From positions 16,188,770 to 16,252,769 of the forward strand of contig CM119271.1 in the NCBI GenBank assembly GCA_051294375.1: a stretch of DNA of 64,000 nucleotides, given 5' to 3'. Position numbers and translations under genes: made by a program. Under the pieces are notes generated by a model. It worked only from the letters and a program-made list of their open reading frames with translations. It was not told the origin of the DNA and did no database searches. Shown in pieces: positions 28,440-39,300 of this stretch (the first letter of the stretch is position 1; each line of letters starts with the position of its first letter). The stretch is from Paraspadella gotoi (taxonomy: Eukaryota > Chaetognatha).

Positions 28440-29489
28440 ATGGCTCGACTCATTCCTGTGGGGCTGAGCTTGGGTCAGGTGGGCCTTGCCGGTCACAGCT
28501 GCCGCCGGCGTGGCTGGTCCAATTTTAAGACTCGAAGGCGACTCACCGAAGGCATCTTCAGCGGATGGCTCAATACTCAATGGAATCGAGGTGACGTTAT
28601 GGGAATCTGTTTTTGTAGTATTTTGCACGTTCCTTAATGTCATTTGCATATTGTAGTAGTTTAAATTATTTCTAAAACATTTTGATTAGGTTTTCTTTGT
28701 TTCCTTTAATGATTTTAGCGATACCTCTGACGGGTAAATAACAAGAATTAGTTTTCTAACTACTATTCATATATTTTAATTAAGTATTGTATCTTTACAA
28801 AATCCTTGTCCACTCCCCACAAAAAAGTCGACTCTAAACGGGTCAAAGAAGTTGGTCCGGACCGCGCATGCGCCGAATGGCTTCTTCGATGCGGCGGCGC
28901 CTGTCGCCTGATCGGACGCGCCTCGTGGCTCACCGACTACAACGCGCTCGTCAACTTGAACCTCCGATCAAGAATCGAAGCTATCGACGCGTCGGGCAGC
29001 TGCGTCAACGCCACGGGATTCCGTCATCTTGAAGGCAGGGTTTAGGGGGGGGGTTCGGGGATCTGTGGATTTTAGTTGAAAATTATCAATTATATGTATT
29101 TGTATATATATTTATGTATATTAATGTAAAAGAAATATCAAAGGGTTGAATTTTTATACTAATTTAAAATCCACTTAGGCTTGACGGAGCTGCGTTTTGT
29201 GAAGATCGATTCTTGTCATCAAGTCACCGACACGGCGCTGCAGCTGCTGGCTACGTTCGCCGCGCCCACCCTGCAGCGCCTTATCCTCTCCAACTGCGGG
29301 ATGGTTTCCGACGTCGGGTTGCAAGACCTCGTCGCTTTGAAGAAACTAGAGATTCTCGAACTCTTTAATCTCCCCGGAGTCGAGAATCTCGAAGGCGTCG
29401 TCGGGAAGTTGAAGGCAGAGTTGAGAGGATGCCAAGTCAGAAGGGAAATTGTGGACAAAGACTTGCATCTCATACAGAGGGACAAGTGA
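28440..29489 (+). CDS. DMAC2L: Mitochondrial ATP synthase subunit s-like protein (DMAC2L/ATP5S)
   Basis: Exons 28440-28590, 28828-29034, 29179-29489 give 222 residues (human 215). The ATG at 28440 opens an Arg-rich, acid-free leader (MARLIPVGLS, SCRRRGWSNFKTRRR) that fits a mitochondrial presequence. Exon 1 then has FSGWLNTQWNR, continued by VDSKRVKEVGPDRACAEWLL, the family hallmark, and AIDASGSCVNATGFRHLEG. A leucine-rich-repeat-like part follows (LQRLILSNCGMVSDVGL, LEILELFNLPGVENLEG). ATP5S/factor B is a peripheral inner-membrane protein linked to ATP synthase energy coupling. Intron 2 would need a GC donor (GAAG|GCAGGG) to keep frame; the nearest GT gives a stop. The stop codon lies inside a 42-bp tandem duplication. 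Confidence 0.88.
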
Positions 29490-29552
29490 TGGTGAAGGAC
29501 TATCATAAATCTCATACAGAGGGACAAGTGATGGTGAAGGACTATCATGAAT
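29469..29552. repeat. 42-bp tandem duplication at the DMAC2L 3' end
   Basis: CTCATACAGAGGGACAAGTG and the following 22 bases occur twice with a period of 42 bp (29469 and 29511). The first copy encodes the last residues and stop of DMAC2L. Confidence 0.9.
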
Positions 29553-29964
29553 CAAAAATTAGGAAAGAGACATGGAACTCATTGACTAATGGACAAGGTA
29601 GAAGCCAAGATGAAAACCGCAATAAGTCAACGCTTGAGGCAAAAGCCTCGATTTCAGTCAAAATTTGCATCTCACTTTCGGAAGATCCGTCTTGTTCTCA
29701 CTGTCTGAATACGTTAAAGACTGCGCAGAAATTTAAAACGATTACAACAACGATTAAAACAATACAAGGAACGAGATTTGCTCCTTTAAAGGCCATGCGA
29801 TGGAAAAGCAGTAAATATTGTTGAATAAAACAAACAACTTCGCTTTTATACTTTATAGTTTCATACAAAATCATTTTCATTGGTTGTTTTCTTTGCTAAT
29901 TGTTTTGTTTCTATCTATTTCTTATATTAAGTTTATTTCTTCACAAAAAAAACAAACTAAAAAA
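29553..29964. other. Spacer between DMAC2L and ATF6
   Basis: About 410 bp, AT-rich toward the ATF6 start. It must contain the ATF6 promoter or leader, but no motif is clear. Confidence 0.5.
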
Positions 29965-32764
29965 ATGGCGTCGATTGAAAATGTCTCGTCGACGATCGAT
30001 TTTTCTCCTCCTTTCGATCTCGACTGGACGACGACAACGACGACGAGTCCGCCCGACGACGATCTTTTCGGCGAACTCTGCCTCGCGACGAATCGTCCCA
30101 GCGACGATCTTTTCAGCGATCCGAGTCTGAAAACGGCGAGATCGACGACTCCTTGCGGCGAAGATCTCTTCGGCGAACTGGGACTTTCGCCTTTGGACGT
30201 CGATTTAGACGTCCTTCTTTCGGGCGCCGACGTCGACAAAGACTCGGATTACAGTTCCAACGACAGCGAAGGTCTCTCCACCGGCGGCCGCCGCCCCACC
30301 GCCCCTAACTCCGCCGCCTACTCGGATTTTCTGTCTCGATCGATCGACGAGGGACTCGACCCGACTCTCGCTTCAGTGTCGAGTCCGAACGGTGCTTTGG
30401 CGGCGCCGGCGCCCGCATTTCCAGTTCTTGGCGCCGCGGAAGAAACTCTTGGCACCGGATCTAATTCTCTCTTCGACGCATCTCCATTTCTTGGCGATGC
30501 GATTTCTTCGGGTGGCGCGTCTTCTCTCAGCGCCGTACAGTCACCCGGCTCTGCACAATCTCCCAGCGCCGCGCCTCCAGTTTTTAAGGACCTCTTGTTT
30601 TCCGCTTTGGCTCAAAGCAAAGTCGTGGACGATTTAAAGAGAGAACCTCTATCCCCCTCCTCCTCCTCCTCCCCCCCAGTTATCCCCTCCTTCTCTTCCC
30701 CCTCCTCTCCTTCATCGAATTCTAGTTGGACGGTGGCGTCGCCGCCTTCGACTTCCGCCGGCGCCGTCCCGTTTCCACCGGCGTCGGCGGCGCCGCTCCA
30801 ACCCGGCGCTCAGTCATTAGCTTACGTTTTACGTGACGCCAACGGAATCTGTTACGTCTTGGAAAATCCCATCAAAGTCGAGCCGAATCTGACGTCCGAA
30901 TTTCCGGCGGAAGTCTCGCCGAATCTGCTCAATGTTTCGGAAGACACGGTTACGCCGAAGCCGCTGCTGCCGAAGACGGCGGCGGTGAAAGCTGCGGCTG
31001 CGGCGGGGAAGAGAAAGGAACGAGCGACGATGTCGACGACGACACAATCGAAGAGAAGCAGAATGATGACGAACGAATTGGACGCCGTCGTCGCCGACTT
31101 CCCCGCAGTCGCTGCCGACGCCAACGCCGATGCACCCGTCGACCCTGAGCGCCTCAAACTCTGGCGCCGACAACAACGAATGATCAAGAACCGAGAGAGC
31201 GCTCTCGTCTCACGACAGAAGAAGAAAGAATATCTGACGACGCTGGAGGAGCGGCTTCACGCAGCTCAGCAGGATAATCTCAGGCTGCAGCAGGAAAACG
31301 ACCAACTTAAGAATCGCCTCTCGCAGCTGGACAACGAGAACCGGAAGCTCGGCGGCGGCGGCGGCGGCGGAGGGCGCAAAGCCGTCGTACTCATGGTCGT
31401 CGTCTTCGTCGTCGCGCTTAACTTTACTCCTTGGCTGCGTCCGTCGAAATTGGCCGAAAATCGAAAGAGATTCGCGTTGACTGAGAATATAGAGGCGACT
31501 GATCAAGAGTGGGCGATCGGGGCTCCGCGCGGCGGAAAGCGTCGTCTGCTCGGCGATTTTGGATCGAAAGCGGCGGAGGCGATTTCGGCGGCGGCTACGG
31601 CGTCGGCTACGGCGTCGGCGGCGTCTGCTGCTAGAAATGCCTCTGATTCTAGGTGGCGCAACTCGACGCTTCTCTGTCCTCAGCTCCACAATTCGAGCGA
31701 ATCTCTTCGTTTGGCGACAGAATTGAAGGTTTGGGCCGACAGCCTTACCGCCGCCCGACAGTCGGCTAGCAGTGGCGGGCGGACGTCGGCCAAAGACACC
31801 AAGATTAAAGCGCCTTCGTCTTCGTTGTTGTCGCCCGAATTCCGGCGTCATCCTCGTCCTGAATTTGGACGCCGCGGCGCCATTGACTCGCGCCGCTTGG
31901 ATCTCGAGAGGCTTAAGTTCGAGGCGGAGGCGACCGCCCGGCGATTCCGGTCATTTTCCGGCGCCGATGCCAGAGATCGACGTTTTAGATTTTCATCGGC
32001 GGCCGGGAATCACGCCGGGCCTTCCACGCAGGTAGAAATGTCCTTCAGTGATTTTAAAAAAAAATTGAGCATTTGAGAACTTATGTAGAGAACTTCTTTT
32101 TAAAATTATGAGTTCAGTATTTTTTGACTGAATGGATATTGTTTGCATCAATTTAATGTCAACATCGTAATATTTGTATCGCTTCATTCATCTCCAGGTC
32201 GTCGTCTACGATCGAGGCGCCGACCGTCGCCAATCCCGTCCACCCGGCGCTTTCCTTAAAGACATCGGCGCCCGAAACGATTCTTTTTATCTCGTTTCCT
32301 TCAGGAAGGATTATCTCCTCCTTCAGCCCGACGCCTTCAATAAGACGGGCAGGATTAAGATGTCCTTCATGGTCCCCACCGTCTCGCCGGGCAATAGGTC
32401 GGGTCGGGCACCTGAGGGCAGTCTGCCCATGATGCAGATCGATTGCGAGGTCAGTGTTAAGGCTTCTTTGAAAAAATTCGAATTCAGTTAGCAATAGACT
32501 TAGCTTATATTCATCTCTCGATCTCTCTCTCTGCAGGTGATCAACATGAGTCTCGTCCACCTGACGAAGGAATCTCTCCCCGATTACCTTCGCGCCGATT
32601 CGGGCGAGGCCACTTTTTCTGAGGCCCCCTCCAATGAGGCCCCCTCCAATGAGGCCCCCTCCAATGAGGCCCCCTCTGGTGAGGCCTCCTCTTCATTTCC
32701 CGTCGAAAGCGAAGATGTCGTCCGAAAGACTAAACTTCGAAAATCCTCAAAGAAGAAACCTTAA
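29965..32764 (+). CDS. ATF6: ATF6, ER-stress membrane bZIP transcription factor
   Basis: Three exons: 29965-32031, 32198-32449, 32537-32764; 848 residues. The ATG at 29965 sits in an A-rich context. The acidic N terminus has three DDLFGEL-like repeats ([29 protein letters not shown]). The bZIP basic region is [20 protein letters not shown] (about residues 398-417), followed by a leucine zipper. A membrane segment ([15 protein letters not shown]) lies near residue 475. The luminal side starts with a site-1-protease-type RRLLGDFG near 525, matching RRHLLGF of human ATF6. The luminal domain continues [24 protein letters not shown] and MMQIDCEV. On ER stress, ATF6 moves to the Golgi, is cut by S1P/S2P and activates chaperone genes. 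Four SNEAP-type repeats lie near the C terminus. Only two introns is notably few for ATF6. Confidence 0.95.
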
Positions 32765-32827
32765 ATTATGATCGATGATCAAAGTTAAAGGATCGAGACT
32801 CGATCTCACCATTTCGCCTTCGCTGCT

Positions 32828-33290
32828 TAATGAACTAAAAGAAAAGACAAAAAACTAAAACGAAAGACAAAAACCTAAAACAAAAGACAAAAAACTAAAA
32901 CGAAAAACAAAAAACTAAAACGAAAGACAAAAACCTAAAACAAAAGACAAAAACTAAAACGAAAGAGAAAAAACTAAAACAAAAGACAAAAAACTAAAAC
33001 GAAAGAGAAAAAACTAAAACGAATGACAAAAAAATAAAACAAAGACAAAAAACTAAAACGAAAGACAAAAAACTAAAATGAAAGACGAAAAACTAAAATG
33101 AAAGACGAAAAACTAAAATGAAAGACAAAAAACTAAAATGAAAGACAAAAAACTAAAATGAAAGACAAAAAACTAAAATGAAAGACAAAAAACTAAAACA
33201 AAAGACAAAAAACTAAAACGAAAGACAAACAAAGAAACGACAAAAACCTAAAACAAAAGACAAAAAACTAAAACAAGAAATTTAAAGGAA
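32828..33290. repeat. About 20-bp satellite downstream of ATF6
   Basis: More than 20 tandem copies of ACGAAAGACAAAAAACTAAA with CG/TG/CA variants, starting about 65 bp after the ATF6 stop. It is almost pyrimidine-free on this strand apart from the C and T of the CTAAA core, and may lie in the 3' UTR. Confidence 0.95.
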
Positions 33291-33331
33291 AGACATTTAA
33301 AGAAAAAAGACATTCCTAATTCCCACTGAAA

Positions 33332-33337
33332 AATAAA
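33332..33337 (+). terminator. Possible poly(A) signal after the satellite
   Basis: AATAAA just beyond the tandem array. If used by ATF6, the satellite would be inside its 3' UTR. Confidence 0.35.
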
Positions 33338-33940
33338 AGAGGTGAGTTTTTCTGAACGCATTTGTTGCTAGTCGCGTTTTTCAAGTTGATTTAACTTGTT
33401 TTCTCTTTTTTTTTTTTTTGCCAATTTTATTTTAATCCTCCGCGTTACGTAATTTGTCCAGATTTTGTACATCGTTTTTCATGTCATTTAATTATACCAT
33501 TTAGTCTTATCGCTTCATTAGTTTATCACTAGAGATCACGTTTAGTGTATTACGGAATACAGAATACAGATCTTCAATAGACGTACTTTACACAACTGTT
33601 AATACCTCTAATCGGGTTAATTGAATAATTCCATTAGTCATTATAATATTGCATTTAATAATTTTTTTTACAAAATTTTCCGACTAATTAATTCTACATT
33701 CTAATTTCAATTAAAATAAAATTCACAAAAAAATGAATTTTTCTTTTTATGCTTGGTTTTTTTTTAAATTGACTTCGCTCAGTTATTATTTAAAAATGTT
33801 TTGAGCTTCAGGTTCACCGAGTTAATCTACTTCTTGATCTCTAAATGAAGAAAATGTCCATCGGGGAAAAAAATTTATAAAATTGTCTGAATAAATTGAA
33901 ATTGTCTTTTTCTATGCAGCCTTAAAATTTTTTTTCAATT
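33338..33940. other. Intergenic AT-rich DNA
   Basis: No gene seen between the satellite and the FAM210A-like start. Confidence 0.6.
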
Positions 33941-35294
33941 ATGAGAAATGGACTTGCGCGTTTGCGTCGCTTGGCAACCGAGATAGCCGAGGCTCGATTG
34001 AGGACTATAGCTGGTGGCAGCGACTCTGGCCGACAAGCTACCTGCCTCTCTGCCCGTCAACATGACCGACGATTCGCCCGAAATTCTGCCCGACAATCCC
34101 CTTGCGTCTCCGCCTTTTGCTTCATCCCGACGACGCCATGGAGCGGCACGAGTTCTTTGCTCACAAACTCTAATCTCGCGGCGCCGTCGCGATGGCGCCG
34201 TAGTGGTCTCCCCGTGCCGCTGGCTCCGCACTGGCGCGGAAATGGTCTCGTATCGCCGTCGTCGTCAGATGTGCGCCCCAGAGACAGCGTCCAAACAGCT
34301 ACGCCCACATCGACGCTTCGTTTCTCTTCGCGTCTTTTGGACTCAATCTATCGACCCGATGTTCTGCCCGGTTTGGCGCCCGACGCTCGACCGAGTTTGG
34401 CGCCCGACGCTCGACCCGGTTGGGCGCCCGCTTCTCCGCTCGTGTCTCCGCTCGTATCCGCAACTTCGCCCTTACTCGTCGGGGCTTCTCTTCCCGGCCT
34501 CGCCTACTCCGCCCGCCTTTTCTCCACCCCTTTGCCCGCCTCCTTCGCCCGTCGGTGTTTCCTAAGTTCGACGGCGTTGTCGGCGGACGAAGGCGATGCT
34601 GCCGAGAAGCGGCCGGGGATAGGCAAGAGGTTTAAGGGGAGTTCGGAATAGTTTAATATAAAACAGATAGTTTAAAAATATTATTTATAAGATTATTATT
34701 TCTTTATTTCGAATATAATATTTAATCTAATCAAATTTAATATTTTTATAATCATATAGAGATAAATTTATCCATTATCATACTAAAATAACAACATTTA
34801 AAACGATTCTCTGTTCCCCTTAGAATGCTTACAAGAATTACGGCAAAGTACTGATCGTGTTTCACTGCGTTACTTACTGTATGTGGTTCGCTACTGGTTT
34901 CACCATTTCCTGGACCGGCCTCGACGTTGTGCCAGTTTTGCAGTATTTGCACGATCATCTTGGTCTCTCCCAATCCGTGATCGATCATCTGAGTCACTCT
35001 GGCGCTGGTCACTTTGCCGTCGCTTTCATCCTTTGCAAAATCATCTCCCCAATTCGCTATTTGACCACCATCGTCGGCACCAAATACGCAGCTGATTTCC
35101 TGCGCCGCCGGGGCTGGATCGCGCCCATTCCCGCCGGAGATTCCATCGGAGATCTGGCCAAGGAGAGTTCCAACATCATTAAAACTCAAGTGTCCAGGAA
35201 AAGTAAAAAGATAAAGAAAGTCAATACATTTCGATATAAGAGGACTGTCTCTAAGGTCAAGTCTAAACTTAAGCCTAAGATGCCCAGGAAATGA
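33941..35294 (+). CDS. FAM210A-like mitochondrial membrane protein (DUF1279)
   Basis: Two exons proposed: 33941-34636 and 34824-35294; about 388 residues. The N terminus (MRNGLARLRRLATEIAEARL) is Arg-rich and amphipathic, fitting a mitochondrial leader. The FAM210/DUF1279 domain spans the junction: GIGKRFK | NAYKNYGKVLIVFHCVTYCM, then GLDVVPVLQYL, SGAGHFAVAFILCKIISPIR and RRRGWIAPIP. This parallels human FAM210A (QRFKKTFRQYGKVLIPVH). FAM210 proteins act in mitochondrial translation and erythroid or muscle mitochondria. The junction implied by homology requires a donor reading AAG|GGGAGT, which is not GT, so a substitution or lost base at the splice site is suspected. Degenerate repeats (LAPDARPS, LAPDARPG) lie in exon 1. 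A Lys-rich tail ends the protein. Confidence 0.8.
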
Positions 35295-36298
35295 GTTACG
35301 GATTATGGGCGGGACTTTTTTCTTTCTGACCCTGCGCTTTATTCTCGCTTTCTTCTCTTAAATATTCTATCTTTTATCTCAAAAAATAATATTTTTTAAA
35401 AAATATTTAATTTTTTTCTCCCATTTTTGATGTCTGTTGGAAAATAATCGCGATGTATAATAATTACATTTAATTATTGAGCAGATAAAATTCGGTTTTT
35501 AATGAATATTTTTCTTCGACGAAACAAAAAAATTTAAAATTCCCAAACTTAAAATTTTTTTTGGAATAGGAAAATAAAAATATTGTTGATTAAGCGATCC
35601 TTTTCCGTCAAGCCCTTTAAACAATTATTACATTATGATTTATTTTTGGAATGTTTTTTTAATAAAAATAAAAAACAAACTGGATGAGATTTTTTATGGG
35701 CCAAAATAGAAGAATAAAGAGAGATTGTGAGAGAGAGGGAGTGCAGTGATAAGAGAAAAAAGAAGTGATAAAATGATCGGGTGAGAGAAAAAAAAACTGG
35801 GAGACAATCGAAAGTGATTGCGAATTTTATTCTTCGTTTTTTAGACATAAAAATAAAGAAATAAAAAACTCGTCGTTTCGACGGTTTCGTTTTTCTCGAT
35901 CGAGTTTCAACTCGATCCATGATGTAGCGGCGAATCAATAAGACTCGTTTTGACTCGAGATGGAATCCCGAGCGAAGACGACGACGACGACGACGACGAA
36001 AGTCATATCTACATTCCAGGTAAAATGCTTTCTATAAAATCTCTTAATGAAATTAATAAAACCAGTACGAAAATTATAAACAAGCTATCTTGTCGCATGA
36101 CTTTGGACAGGCTATGGTGTGTTAAAGCCTCCTTACCTCTTACAAGATAACATAGCAGGACCCCTTTATGAAGAATCTTTCACGATCTGTTTGTTAGCTT
36201 TACTGATTCTCTGTTTCTTTCCGCAGCTCCACTGATGTATTTCTCATATAATCCCCAGCTCCACTGATGTATTTCCCCTTTATTCCCCAGCTCCACTG
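35295..36298. other. Upstream region of BORCS8 with a candidate leader exon
   Basis: AT-rich DNA. A candidate upstream exon with its own ATG (35960-36019, encoding a (ACG)7 Thr run) ends at a good donor (CAG|GTAAAA). A dispersed repeat B copy lies at 36082-36175. Three copies of a roughly 36-bp unit with the acceptor-like CCCAGCTCCACTGATG occupy 36226-36300. Confidence 0.5.
36082..36175 (+). mobile_element. Short dispersed repeat B, copy 2
   Basis: Shares AAGCTATCTTG, TGACTTTGGACAGGCT, CTCTTACAAGATAA and CATAGCAGGACCC with the copies at 47511 and 60637. Confidence 0.7.
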
Positions 36299-36300
36299 AT
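36226..36300 (+). repeat. Triplicated 3' splice-site unit
   Basis: Three direct copies of C(C/G)CAGCTCCACTGATG followed by pyrimidines. Each copy contains an acceptor-like CAG and a TGATG. The last one provides the BORCS8 start codon. Confidence 0.75.
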
Positions 36301-39300
36301 GCAGTTCCCCGTTCCCGGCGGGGTCGGGGATTCCCCATCTCGTCGACTCAAGTCCGACGCTTCGCCCGAACTCGATTCCAAGACGAAGAAAGTCGCAGAG
36401 AAATTCGGGGATGCGATGGAGGCCATTTCCAACGAGCCAACCTTGGCCATGTACAGGTGGAGCAAGAGGAGGGTCACTCATTTTTTATCGTCGCAATAGC
36501 AATCGCAATCGCTTTTGCGCATAAGTAGCGTAGTCGTCGTCGTCGGCGTTCTAAATTATAGATTATGGCAACGGAGGATAGCCTGTGATACCCGGGCGCG
36601 GGGTATCTCACCAATGGCGTAGGGCTGCGGACCCTCAGTGACCGCCTCCTGTCACTGGCATGTTTATACCGGCACCGTCACATTTAAGCCAGAACCGGGA
36701 TACCCAGGGATTGAACCCGGACGCATGGATGGAATGAGATGATTTAGCCTGCTCAGCCATTGAGATGAGGCTGAGGACGGACAGCAGTGAGGCAGCTTTA
36801 AGTCTTGCTGCCACAGGATCCCCCACCAGACTTCTCCACAGGGGCCTCAATCCTGAGGAGATGTCTGAGAGAAGGTTTTGATCTCATTGCCATAGTGAGA
36901 GCGAGCGGGCGAGCAGCGAGCGAGTCTGGAGCGTTACCAGAGAAGTAGGGCATAGGCGTGATATGCATACCCTAAGCGATGTAAGCAAGGGCGCACGGTG
37001 CGCAGCGGTTGCGTGTTCGAGAGTAGGGCTCACCACTTATGGCAACGGGAGGATAGCCTGTGATACTCGGGGCGCGGGGTATCTCACCAACTGGTGTAGG
37101 GGCTGCGGACCCTCAGTGACCGCCTCCTGTCACTGGCATGTTTATACTGGCACCGTCACATTTAAGCCAGAACCGGGATACCCAGGGATTGAACCCGGGA
37201 CGCACGGATTGAATGAGATGATTTAGCCTGCTCAGCCATTGAGACGAGGCTGAGGACGGACAGCAGTGAGGCAGCTTTAAGTCTTGCTGCCACAAGATCG
37301 CCTTTTTATGATTAAATTTATGTGTATGAAGCTGAAAATTTATATACAGCTTTTCATCATTGATGTCCTTAAAATTGGGTCAGGACAGTTATTAAATATG
37401 TTTTTGTTTACGTTTTATCAAAACAAACAAATTTCCTCTCTTTTATTTTCATATCTTTTTGTCTCTCTCTTTTCTCCTTTAATTATATGTAGCTCTCTTC
37501 TCTCTCTTTTCCCAGTGCTTATTCATCGGAAAAAAACGAGTCTGCAGCTGGCTCTGCAGGGCTCTTTCTTTTTCTATCTTTTCTCTTGCTGCTTCTGCTG
37601 CTGCCTTTTGAGTCTGCAGCTGGCTCTGCAGAGGCTCTTTCTTTTTCTCTTTTCTCCTGCTGCTTCTGCCTATTGATTTTTTTATTTCTCTCTCTCTCTG
37701 CGTTTTTATTAAAAAAAAGTGAATTAGGTAGGGTATTGCACAAAACTTTAGAAATACTAATTTTCTTCATTTTTTGGTTTTAACCTTATATTAAGCCTAA
37801 CGAAGTGTACTTTAATCGTTAATTCCAAGTTTGACTTTTAAATATTTGATTTACGCCAACTGATTTACGTCAATTTGGAGTAACGTTTCTGCCTCCTAAC
37901 TGCTGTCAAGGATATTCAACAAAATTTTTGAAAACGCTTTTTTCTAATTAAGTATACATTGTTGTATTGGATTCAGATTTGATTTCTTTTTTTTTACGTG
38001 TTTGTTGGCGCTGGTAGCGTAAAAACTACGCCAAAACGTATTATTTCCTAATTACATATGTGGCGTTAATGATTTTTCCAAAAAAAATCTTAAAATATAT
38101 AAGTTAAATAATTGTAAATGTTTATATTTAAATTTTGAAAAGAATTGTGGCGTAAAATGGCGTGAAATGAAGGTAAAACCGTTTAATATGATATCATGAT
38201 GTGGCGTAAAGACTTTCTGATTGTTTTCTAGTAAAAGCTATTCAGTTAAGTGGTTTTAAAGATTTATCTGGCCTCTTTTTATACAGATGTGGCGTAGAAT
38301 GGCGTAAAATGAACAAAAAAGCATATAAATATATTAAATTCCGTGGCGTAAAGACTTTTTGTTTATTTTATAGTAAAAACTACTCGGTTAAGTTGCTTTA
38401 AATATTTTTCCGACCTTTTTTTTAAATTGGTTTGGCATAGAATGGCGAAAAATGAACAGAAAACCATATTAATATCATTTAATTTTGTGGCGTAAAAACT
38501 TTTTTTCATTTTCCAAATAAAACTATTAAGTTAAGATGCTTTGGCGTAGAATGGCGTAAATTGACGTAAACTAAGCCACTTTATCCCCTTATCTCTTTCC
38601 CCTTCCTCCCTTTTCTTTTCTCTTTTATTTTTATACAATCTCCGATTCAAAGTCGATTATTTTTCGGTTTTAATTCTTTAAAATCAAAGAAAAAAACGAA
38701 TACCGAAAATAAATCTCAAAATCATAGATAAAAAGACAAAGATACTAAACATAAAACCCAGTGGACAATTTTAATAAAAATATCAGAAATTGTGGATCAA
38801 TAATGGGTCGTTTGGTTTATGTTTGAAATTTGTTAAAAATAAAGACTATAATAAATGATAATACCCATTATAATAATTACAAGTATCATATATATTAAGC
38901 AAATGAGGAATGGTTGTAAGCTGAAAAAAGGTATGATAAATCTTAAGATCATAATAAATATATTATATCAGTTTCATACATATTGATGATTCATAGGCCT
39001 TAATATACAGTAGGAAACAATATATAAAATGACTATCGCCCAGAAATGCTACTGGCGCATTTTTGCGCATCATTTTTGGGAATTATCAATGATAAATACC
39101 TGAGAGTAAATACATTTGCATCTCCTATAACCAGAGGTTTTGCGAGAAAGCCTAGTTTTTGCGCTACAACATAAAAAGAAATATTGCTTTCTGTACTATT
39201 CCAATTTTTCTTATTTGAAAGATTCTTTTTTCGGTTTTTAGTTGGAGTTACGCTTACGCTACGTATATTCAAAAAATAAAATTTTTCTTTTCAGTATTTT

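Noticed and set aside
29818-29964. Upstream in-frame extension of ATF6 (hydrophobic, starting at TTG)
   Set aside because: No ATG start; the A-rich ATG at 29965 begins the recognisable acidic N terminus.
34014-34565. Alternative frame in the FAM210A-like first exon
   Set aside because: It stops before the junction and does not give the KRFK sequence that homology requires next to NAYKNYGKV.
36963-37226. Open frame across the SINE dimer
   Set aside because: It lies within tRNA-derived repeat sequence on the opposite strand; not a gene.
38150-38570. CRISPR-like spaced repeats (GGCGTAAA blocks)
   Set aside because: Units are degenerate, spacers are related to each other, and the genome is an animal's; it is an internal transposon repeat.
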